Shown here one piece after another: positions 1 through 4,646 of a stretch of 5,806 nt of DNA. Position 1 is the first letter of the stretch; every line of letters begins with the position of its first letter. The stretch comes from DATIBL01 sp035457505 (lineage in GTDB: Bacteria > Patescibacteriota > Minisyncoccia > Phycocordibacterales > UBA6899), in assembly GCA_035457505.1 (NCBI GenBank), contig DATIBL010000054.1, positions 1 to 5,806 of the forward strand, given 5' to 3'. The position numbers and the translations under genes were made by a program. The notes under the pieces were generated by a model, which was given only the letters and a program-made list of their open reading frames with translations, ran no database searches and had not been told where the DNA came from.

Positions 1-131
1 TTGCGCGCGTCATACGAGCCGACGTATTCGACGACGTTTCCCTTCGTCGGATGACGGCGGGAGTCCTGCACAATTACGCGGAACGACGGGTCGTTCTTGC
101 GTCCGATGCGCTTGAGTCTGATGGCTAACAT
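1..131 (-). CDS. rpsP: Ribosomal protein bS16, N-terminal part (cut by window edge)
   Basis: This is the first 43 codons of the small-subunit ribosomal protein bS16, which binds 16S rRNA and helps assemble the 30S body. The minus-strand translation begins MLAIRLKRIGRKNDPSFRVI and continues with VQDSRRHPTKG and then VEYVGSYDAR. This matches the family pattern of an IRL start, a basic K/R stretch, a VVxDSR strand and a short loop leading to the (V/L)GxY/F turn. The usual length is about 75-100 residues, so roughly half lies beyond position 1. The ATG at 131-129 is chosen because family members start exactly here with a hydrophobic residue before IRL. No Shine-Dalgarno sequence precedes it. Instead a -10 box lies seven bases upstream, so the mRNA is probably leaderless. 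It is transcribed away from the 92-residue gene. The family call is secure despite truncation. Confidence 0.93.
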   Translation of the reverse strand, partial: MLAIRLKRIGRKNDPSFRVIVQDSRRHPTKGNVVEYVGSYDAR

Positions 132-138
132 GCGAGGG

Positions 139-167
139 ATACTAGCAGAGAGATCTTTCGGGGTCAA
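139..167 (-). promoter_or_regulatory. Sigma70-type promoter of rpsP, probably leaderless
   Basis: Read on the minus strand, a -35 box TTGACC (167-162) is followed by a 17-base spacer and a -10 box TAGTAT (144-139). Five of six bases match consensus in the -35 and four of six in the -10, with ideal spacing. The -10 box ends seven bases before the rpsP ATG, so the expected transcription start falls on or next to the A of the start codon. That leaves no room for a ribosome binding site, and none is seen. Confidence 0.7.
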
Positions 168-194
168 TATTGGGAAGAGATTTTCGCTATTGAC
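163..194. repeat. Inverted repeat joining the two divergent -35 boxes
   Basis: The arms GTCAATA (163-169) and TATTGAC (188-194) are perfect 7-base inverted copies centred between the two promoters. Each arm contains most of a -35 hexamer plus two flanking bases. Much of the symmetry is expected from two opposed TTGAC boxes, so it is not proof of an operator. The inner bases (170-187) are not symmetrical. Confidence 0.35.
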
Positions 195-217
195 AAAATG
201 CTTGGATATGGTAAAAA
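190..217 (+). promoter_or_regulatory. Sigma70-type promoter of the 92-residue gene
   Basis: A perfect -35 box TTGACA (190-195) is followed by a 16-base spacer and a -10 box TAAAAA (212-217). The -10 is preceded by TGG, which makes an extended -10 element (TGnT). The -10 itself is weak at four of six matches, but the extension and the perfect -35 compensate. The expected start is near 224, giving a leader of about 30 bases before the ATG at 255. It sits back to back with the rpsP promoter, with 22 bases between the two -35 boxes. Confidence 0.6.
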
Positions 218-243
218 TAGCTCAGTGTAGTCCCACGATGCTC

Positions 244-251
244 GGAGGTGG
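244..251 (+). promoter_or_regulatory. Strong Shine-Dalgarno site
   Basis: GGAGGTGG lies three bases before the ATG at 255 (GGAGG core to ATG six bases). It is a near-perfect anti-16S match and fixes the start of the 92-residue gene. Confidence 0.85.
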
Positions 252-254
252 TCC

Positions 255-533
255 ATGAAAGTGGTTTTTCTTGTCGAATTCTTGAACCAGAACAACACTC
301 CGCAATTTCAGAGATTCTCGATCGTTTCCGTCCGAAGCAAGCGACGGATCGGCATCACTCCAGACGACCTGGACAAGGCCGCGCTCGCTGCCATCGACAA
401 AGCTACGGCGTTCCTTGCGGAGGACTGCTTCCCGCCCAAGGGATCACCCGAGAGGCCATCGGACCTCGAGATCGCAGAATCCCTCTCAGCGCTCGGGGCA
501 CGGATCGTTCAGTTTCAGCTCTTCCCCTACTAA
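255..533 (+). CDS. Hypothetical protein, 92 residues
   Basis: I do not recognise this protein. It begins MKVVFLVEFLNQNN, a likely beta strand followed by a polar turn. It then has a strand around 20-27, a basic patch SKRR (28-31) and an Asp/Ala-rich probable helix at about 37-56. A Pro-rich loop FPPKGSPERP (59-68), another helix at about 70-81 and a final strand ending QFQLFPY complete it. The first hydrophobic stretch is too short and too interrupted for a membrane span or signal peptide, so it is probably a small soluble alpha/beta protein. The only cysteine is C58. The start is secure because of GGAGG at the correct distance. It has its own promoter and an intrinsic terminator after the stop, so it appears to be transcribed alone, divergently from rpsP. 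The opening of the gene is more AT-rich than the rest. A real gene is likely, function unknown. Confidence 0.8.
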   Translation: MKVVFLVEFLNQNNTPQFQRFSIVSVRSKRRIGITPDDLDKAALAAIDKATAFLAEDCFPPKGSPERPSDLEIAESLSALGARIVQFQLFPY

Positions 534-555
534 CCTGTGTTTGTTCGAGCACCAC

Positions 556-586
556 GCGGCGGGGTCACACCTGCCGCTATCTTTTT
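556..586 (+). terminator. Intrinsic terminator after the 92-residue gene
   Basis: GCGGCGGG (556-563) pairs with CCTGCCGC (570-577) to form an 8-base stem with one G-U wobble and a six-base loop GTCACA. It is followed directly by TATCTTTTT (578-586). A GC-rich stem, short loop and T-rich tail form a textbook Rho-independent terminator, 22 bases past the TAA. It separates this gene from the downstream membrane-protein cluster. Confidence 0.8.
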
Positions 587-599
587 GAAGTCTACACGC

Positions 600-605
600 T
601 ATACT
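600..605 (+). promoter_or_regulatory. Possible -10 box for the membrane/PH/RNase R cluster
   Basis: TATACT (five of six matches) lies just after the terminator and 21 bases before the ATG at 627, predicting a start near 612. No convincing -35 is found at 16-18 bases, where the sequence overlaps the terminator. A second weak candidate is GATACT at 615-620, with TCTACA at 591-596. That would place the start at the ATG itself, as in rpsP. Since a terminator lies upstream, some promoter is needed here, but which box is used is unclear. Confidence 0.35.
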
Positions 606-626
606 TGAAGAAACGATACTACGACC

Positions 627-875
627 ATGTTTGCAGCCCTGCTTTCCTCGTTCGATATCTCGATCCCGGTCACGCCGACGATCCTCATGTCCCTCTTTCT
701 CCTCGTCGCCGCGATATGGGGGGTGTTCAGTATGATCGTCCGTTATCACTGGCGCGAATACGGCACGAGCGCGCTCGAATCGGCAAAGATCTCCGTGATC
801 TACTTCACCGGCAGCGGGATCCTACTTTTCGGAGCCGCGATCTTCCTTGCCCTCTATTCTCTGAACGCCGCATAG
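627..875 (+). CDS. Small two-helix membrane protein, 82 residues
   Basis: I cannot assign a family. The sequence shows a short N-terminal segment, a hydrophobic span at about 18-39 (TPTILMSLFLLVAAIWGVF) and a charged loop RYHWREYGTSALESAK (39-54). A second span follows at about 55-78, then a very short tail ending in LNAA. The positive residues R39, R43 and K54 all lie in the loop. By the positive-inside rule that puts the loop in the cytoplasm and both ends outside. The start at 627 has no Shine-Dalgarno sequence. It is favoured because it is the only ATG before the first span and follows the candidate promoter closely. The PH-domain gene begins 20 bases after its stop, so the two are probably co-transcribed. 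The membrane call is firm, the function unknown. Confidence 0.75.
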   Translation: MFAALLSSFDISIPVTPTILMSLFLLVAAIWGVFSMIVRYHWREYGTSALESAKISVIYFTGSGILLFGAAIFLALYSLNAA

Positions 876-894
876 ATCGCGCGACACACCCACC

Positions 895-1509
895 ATGATC
901 GAAATCGACAAAAATGAGCGCATCGTCCGCACGGTCCGCAAGCACTGGCTCGTGTTGGTCGGCGACGTCTTCATCCTCATTTTCGCAATCGCAATGCCGG
1001 TGATCCTCCTCGTTGCGGGACACTACCTTCCGATCGAGAACATTCTCACCTTCATCGGTCCCGCGTGGCAGGTCGGCGGATTCTTCCTCTTCCTCTGGCT
1101 CACCGCCGTCTGGATGTTCGGATTCCTCCTTTGGACCGACTACTACCTCGATGTCTTGATCGTCACCGACAAGCGCGTGTTCGACATCCAGCAGCACGGA
1201 CTCTTTCGCCGCGAAAGCTCCGCGTTCCGGATCGACCGCATTCAGAACATCACCGTCGAGGTCAAAGGCGTACTCCAGACCTTCCTCGATTTCGGCACGA
1301 TTCGCATCGAGACCGCCGGGGAACGCGAAGATTTCATCGCGAACTACATCTCGCATCCGTATGAGATCAAAAAATTCCTCAACGAATGCCAGGATATCGC
1401 CGCGGACGAATCGCAGGCCGTCCACTTTGCACGTGCGATGCCCGCAGCCGGAACCAAAGCCCCACCCCAAAGCCAATCCACCAACCCCTCAGATCCCTCA
1501 ATTGCATGA
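895..1509 (+). CDS. Membrane-anchored bacterial PH-domain (bPH2/YdbS-like) protein, 204 residues
   Basis: The protein has a short charged N-terminus (MIEIDKNERIVRTVRKHW), two hydrophobic spans at about 19-42 and 61-81, and then a bacterial pleckstrin-homology domain (bPH_2, the YdbS/YdbT type) at about 83-165. The domain signature is clear: YYLDVLIVTDKRVFDIQQHG (83-102), the arginine and serine stretch FRRESSAFRIDRIQNITVE, then GVLQTFLDFGTIRIETAGE (125-143) with the typical FGTxxIxTAG ending. A polar low-complexity tail rich in Ala, Pro, Ser and Gln (about 170-204) follows. Topology predicts the PH domain in the cytoplasm. The biochemical role of this family is not established. No ribosome site precedes the ATG at 895, so translation may be coupled to the small membrane gene just upstream. 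Its stop overlaps the RNase R start as ATGA. The family call is confident, the function open. Confidence 0.87.
   Translation: MIEIDKNERIVRTVRKHWLVLVGDVFILIFAIAMPVILLVAGHYLPIENILTFIGPAWQVGGFFLFLWLTAVWMFGFLLWTDYYLDVLIVTDKRVFDIQQHGLFRRESSAFRIDRIQNITVEVKGVLQTFLDFGTIRIETAGEREDFIANYISHPYEIKKFLNECQDIAADESQAVHFARAMPAAGTKAPPQSQSTNPSDPSIA
1506..1509 (+). promoter_or_regulatory. ATGA stop-start overlap coupling PH protein and RNase R
   Basis: The RNase R ATG (1506-1508) overlaps the TGA stop (1507-1509) of the PH-domain gene. No Shine-Dalgarno sequence lies upstream, so terminating ribosomes probably re-initiate here. This overlap decides the RNase R start. Confidence 0.8.
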
Positions 1510-3683
1510 AATTCATCAAACATCAGCATCGATCAAAGAAAGAACAGAAAGAAGTCCGTGCGGAGCGTCGTGAACGCCAGCGCGGAGCGATCAAAAGAAC
1601 CCAAGAGCAATCACCGAAAGTACACAACGCCGAGAGCAAAGAAAAGCGACCGGCCACAGAAACGCCGCGCGCTGGCGCACGCCCTGGAAGCGCTCAAGCG
1701 AAGCACGAAGGCGATACCCCGCGCCGGGAACGATTTCCCACGAAGCATGTTGTCGAAGGAACCATCCGCGTCACGCAAAAAGGCGTGGGTTATGTCGCCG
1801 TTGAAGGCGTCAAAGAAGATATCGAGATCGATGCGGCTGACCTCAACTGCGCGCTCGATCAAGATCGCGTTGCGGTTTCGCTCTATGCCAAACGTGCTGG
1901 GCGGCGGGAGGCCGGCGAGGTCATCCGCGTACTCTTTCGCACAAAAAGCCGTTTCGTCGGCGTACTTGATCGCGTTGCGGGTACCTATTTCGTCATTCCG
2001 GACGACCCGCGCATGTATCGCGATATCCTGATCCCCGCGCAATCACTGCGCGACGCAAAAAAAGGCGAGAAGGTGCTCGCAGAGATCGGCAAATGGACCG
2101 ACCCCCGCAACGATCCGATCGGTGCCATTGTCTCCGTGATCGGCGAACCCGGCCTCCATGAGACGGAGATGACGTCCATCGTGCTCGAACGCGGTTTCGA
2201 TACGACCTTCCCCCGCCCTGTTCATGAGGCTGCTGAGGCAATCCCCGCGACGATCAATGAGAGCGACCTCGAGGGCCGCAGAGATTTCCGCAATATTCTC
2301 ACCTTCACGATCGACCCGAAAGACGCCAAAGATTTTGACGACGCGATCTCATGGCAAACGCTTCCGAACGGCAACATCGAAGTCGGCGTACACATCGCCG
2401 ATGTGTCGCACTACGTGACGCCGGGCTCAATCCTCGACAAGGAGGCGGCAACGCGCGCGACATCGATCTATCTCGTAGATCGCACGATCCCGATGCTCCC
2501 GGAGCGCCTCTCGAACGGCATCTGCTCGCTCGTCCCGAACGAAGACCGCCTCACCTTCGCGGCGGTCTTCGAGCTCGATCAATCGGCGCACATCGTACGC
2601 GAATGGTTCGGCCGCACTGTGATCCACTCAGCACATCGCTTCGCGTACGAAGATGCAGAAGAAGTGATCCAGACCGGCGCAGGACCGCACTCTGACGCAC
2701 TGCTCTCCCTTGATCGGCTTGCGAAGAAACTCCGCGAGGAGCGCATCCGAGCGGGCGCGATCGCCTTCGAGGCGCGCGAAGTGCGCTTCGAGCTCGACGC
2801 TGCCGGAAAGCCGATCCGGGTCTACGAAAAGAAGATCGGCGATTCCAACAAGCTCATCGAAGAATTTATGCTGCTCGCCAACCGTCGCGTTGCTGAATTC
2901 ATTGCGACCAAAGACACGCGCGCAGAGAAGGTCTTCCTCTATCGCGTCCACGACGAGCCGAATCCTGATCGCATGCTCGCGCTACGCGACTACCTCGAGA
3001 CGATCGGTTTCCATCTGCCGGCGAAGGACGGCCGCGTCGAATCGCGTGATCTCAACGCCCTCCTCGCTGCCGTCAAAGGCCATGCAGAGGAATCAATGAT
3101 CCAGATCGCAACGGTCCGCTCAATGGCCAAGGCCGTCTACGCCACAGAAAATATCGGCCACTACGGACTCGGTTTCGAATACTACACGCACTTCACCTCT
3201 CCGATCCGCCGCTATCCCGACCTCCTTGTACACCGACTGCTCGCCGCCTATCTGGCGGGAAAATCGCTCTCCAAGCGCGCACTCGAGGAACATGAGCATC
3301 TGGCGCGATACTCTTCAGAGATGGAAGTTGCTGCCGCAGAAGCAGAGCGTGCATCGATCAAGTACAAACAGTGCGAATACTGGCGCGAGCGGATCGGGGC
3401 TACCTGGACTGGCGCGATCTCTGGCGTCACCGAGTGGGGCATCTTCGTCGAGGACAGAGAAACGCGAAGCGAGGGCATGATTCCGCTCCGCGATATCCCC
3501 GATGACTTCTATTTCTACGAAGAGAACAACTATCGCATCGTCGGCAAGAACACCGGCAAGATCTACCGCCTCGGGAGTCCGATCACGGCCGTGGTGCGCG
3601 ATGTCGATCTCGCCCGCAAGCAGATCAGCCTCCGGCCGGTAGCAGAAACGAGTCCATCACCCCGCGTGAAGCGCGGCAGATAA
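1506..3683 (+). CDS. rnr: Exoribonuclease RNase R (RNB family), 725 residues
   Basis: RNase R degrades structured RNA processively from the 3' end, releasing nucleoside monophosphates, and acts in mRNA and rRNA turnover in the cytoplasm. Domains in order: a very basic disordered stretch (1-80), a first cold-shock/OB domain (about 82-130), a second (about 147-215), the RNB catalytic domain (about 257-580), and an S1 RNA-binding domain (about 631-711) with a short basic tail. The metal-binding aspartates are present in TIDPKDAKDFDDAI as D270, D276, D278 and D279. The conserved tyrosine is Y322 and the TSPIRRYPDLLVHR motif is at 564-577. The start at 1506 is chosen over an in-frame ATG at 1386 because it overlaps the preceding stop as ATGA and the intervening 40 residues are the other gene read out of frame. 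The N-terminal helix-turn-helix of the E. coli enzyme (813 residues) is missing. All catalytic features are intact. Confidence 0.96.
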   Translation: MKFIKHQHRSKKEQKEVRAERRERQRGAIKRTQEQSPKVHNAESKEKRPATETPRAGARPGSAQAKHEGDTPRRERFPTKHVVEGTIRVTQKGVGYVAVEGVKEDIEIDAADLNCALDQDRVAVSLYAKRAGRREAGEVIRVLFRTKSRFVGVLDRVAGTYFVIPDDPRMYRDILIPAQSLRDAKKGEKVLAEIGKWTDPRNDPIGAIVSVIGEPGLHETEMTSIVLERGFDTTFPRPVHEAAEAIPATINESDLEGRRDFRNILTFTIDPKDAKDFDDAISWQTLPNGNIEVGVHIADVSHYVTPGSILDKEAATRATSIYLVDRTIPMLPERLSNGICSLVPNEDRLTFAAVFELDQSAHIVREWFGRTVIHSAHRFAYEDAEEVIQTGAGPHSDALLSLDRLAKKLREERIRAGAIAFEAREVRFELDAAGKPIRVYEKKIGDSNKLIEEFMLLANRRVAEFIATKDTRAEKVFLYRVHDEPNPDRMLALRDYLETIGFHLPAKDGRVESRDLNALLAAVKGHAEESMIQIATVRSMAKAVYATENIGHYGLGFEYYTHFTSPIRRYPDLLVHRLLAAYLAGKSLSKRALEEHEHLARYSSEMEVAAAEAERASIKYKQCEYWRERIGATWTGAISGVTEWGIFVEDRETRSEGMIPLRDIPDDFYFYEENNYRIVGKNTGKIYRLGSPITAVVRDVDLARKQISLRPVAETSPSPRVKRGR
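3662..3676. other. Short GC hairpin at the convergent gene junction
   Basis: CCGCG (3662-3666) pairs with CGCGG (3672-3676) around the loop TGAAG. A second short arm pair, TCACC (3684-3688) and GGTGA (3696-3700), sits just beyond. Neither is followed by a T-run on either strand, so these are not standard intrinsic terminators. They lie inside the ends of the two convergent coding regions and could still slow polymerase or protect 3' ends. Confidence 0.25.
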
Positions 3684-4232
3684 TCACCACCCTTCGGTGA
3701 CGAGGAATACCCAAAAGAGTACTCCGCTTGAGGCGGCGTGCGCATAGAGCCACGCAGTCGAGCTACGGTCGCGCGCATTGCCGGGAGGTGCATTGATGAT
3801 GTCGATCAAGTGGAACAGGAGCTTCACGGCGGCAAACCATACGATCGCCCAGACCGCTACTGATGCGACAAGCGGCGCTTCGGAAACATGCATGAGCGAG
3901 TAGAGAGAGATCACGGACCCCCAGACAAAAACGCGCAGAAGAATGGCGAGCGGAAACGCGAGCGCCGCGACGATCGTGGCCCGAACAACCTGCATCGAGG
4001 GCTTCGCGGGATCGATCATGATCACAATCGCGACCATGGTGCCAAAAATTGCGATCAGAAGCGGGATCGCGAGCATGGGATGCCCCACAACCACGCTGAC
4101 AAAAAATCCCTCGCATGCCGATTCGCTCCATGGAAAAAGTCTTGGGCAGATCTCGCTCGCGGCGAACGCTGCGTGCGGCGCTGCTAGAAGAGCAGCGAGC
4201 GATGCGAGGCGCGACATGTTCGCCATAGACAT
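3684..4232 (-). CDS. Multi-helix membrane protein of the two-component operon, 182 residues
   Basis: I do not recognise a family. The N-terminus looks like a signal peptide or signal anchor: MSRLA, a hydrophobic Ala/Leu core, then AAFAA (21-25) with an AxA-type cleavage motif. After it, C29 and C40 flank a short segment that would be extracytoplasmic and could form a disulfide. Hydrophobic spans lie at about 42-73 (one or two), 83-112, 119-146 and 159-180. A charged cytoplasmic or external loop GNARDRSS lies before the last span, and the protein ends TEGW. The start at 4232 is preferred because it follows the response-regulator stop by one base. ATGs at 4226 and 4217 are possible and would shorten the peptide to a cleaner signal sequence. 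No ribosome site is seen, so coupling to the regulator gene is likely. Context suggests a partner or target of the sensor system, which is inference only. Confidence 0.75.
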   Translation of the reverse strand: MSMANMSRLASLAALLAAPHAAFAASEICPRLFPWSESACEGFFVSVVVGHPMLAIPLLIAIFGTMVAIVIMIDPAKPSMQVVRATIVAALAFPLAILLRVFVWGSVISLYSLMHVSEAPLVASVAVWAIVWFAAVKLLFHLIDIINAPPGNARDRSSTAWLYAHAASSGVLFWVFLVTEGW

Positions 4233-4233
4233 A

Positions 4234-4629
4234 TTATGCCGCAGGCGCAGCACGTTTTGCGGCTAAGATCTGATCCACCTTTGCGAGCGTCTCTTTGGGG
4301 CCATAATCGCTTTTGACCAGATAGTCGTCCGCACCGAGCGCGCGAGCTTTCTCAGCTTCTTCCTTGCCCCCGAGATTGGTCCACATAACGACCGGAATAT
4401 CCTTCAGCGCCGGATCCTGCTTCAAATGCTTCAGTACATCGAATCCGCTCACATCGGGCATCATGATGTCGCAGAGGATCAGCGCAGGGCGCTCCCCTGC
4501 ACCCGAAAGTTCCACGAACACCTCGTTCGCCTCAGGGATGATCTTGATCTCGTACCCACCCTCGCGGAACATCCGCTCGTAGAGTCGGGACATGAATTCA
4601 TCATCCTCGATGATATAGATGAGCGACAT
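4234..4629 (-). CDS. Single-domain response regulator (receiver only), 131 residues
   Basis: This is a stand-alone receiver (REC) domain of the CheY type, which takes a phosphoryl group from a histidine kinase. It contains the acidic pocket in IIEDDEF (D9, D10), the phosphoacceptor D54 in LILCDIMMPDVSG, the switch threonine T84 in VVMWTNL, and the conserved lysine K106 in DDYLVKSD. The lysine is followed by serine where most receivers have proline. After about residue 122 only a short Ala-rich tail (AAKRAAPAA) remains, so there is no DNA-binding or enzymatic output domain. It lies 17 bases after the kinase stop and one base before the membrane-protein start, so it is surely in one operon and most likely receives phosphate from that kinase. 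Output would be by protein-protein contact. AGGAGGT before the ATG fixes the start. Confidence 0.93.
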   Translation of the reverse strand: MSLIYIIEDDEFMSRLYERMFREGGYEIKIIPEANEVFVELSGAGERPALILCDIMMPDVSGFDVLKHLKQDPALKDIPVVMWTNLGGKEEAEKARALGADDYLVKSDYGPKETLAKVDQILAAKRAAPAA

Positions 4630-4633
4630 TGAT

Positions 4634-4640
4634 ACCTCCT
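4634..4640 (-). promoter_or_regulatory. Strong Shine-Dalgarno site of the response regulator
   Basis: AGGAGGT on the minus strand lies four bases before the ATG at 4629. It is the strongest ribosome site in this operon and suggests that the regulator is made in larger amounts than its neighbours. Confidence 0.85.
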
Positions 4641-4646
4641 ATTATA

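Noticed and set aside
168..189. Possible operator or small RNA in the divergent intergenic region
   Set aside because: Beyond the -35 symmetry I see no second repeat, hairpin with T-run or longer palindrome, so no separate feature is supported.
248..898. Long plus-strand frame of 216 codons starting at GTG 248
   Set aside because: It overlaps two better-supported genes and the intrinsic terminator, and it is full of Arg, His and Pro, typical of an out-of-frame reading of GC-rich DNA.
805..1476. Minus-strand frame of 223 codons opposite the PH-domain gene
   Set aside because: The product is an extreme Asp/Glu/Arg-rich string without domain features and lies wholly antisense to a recognised family.
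1386..1505. Upstream in-frame ATG extending RNase R by 40 residues
   Set aside because: The extra part is the PH-domain gene in another frame, rich in Arg, Pro and Ser. The ATGA overlap at 1506 is a far better start.
1558..2031. Plus-strand frame of 157 codons inside RNase R
   Set aside because: It is a Ser/Arg/Lys-rich shadow of the RNase R N-terminal region, with no motif or ribosome site.
4233..4253. Start at 4253 for the membrane protein (adding MLRLRHN)
   Set aside because: It would overlap the end of the response-regulator gene by 20 bases and has no ribosome site. The ATG one base after the regulator stop fits better.
4641..4646. Perfect TATAAT on the minus strand between kinase and response regulator
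   Set aside because: The best-placed -35 (TTACTA, 17-base spacer) is poor, and a start from it would fall inside the Shine-Dalgarno site. It is more likely the AT-rich gap between two operon genes.
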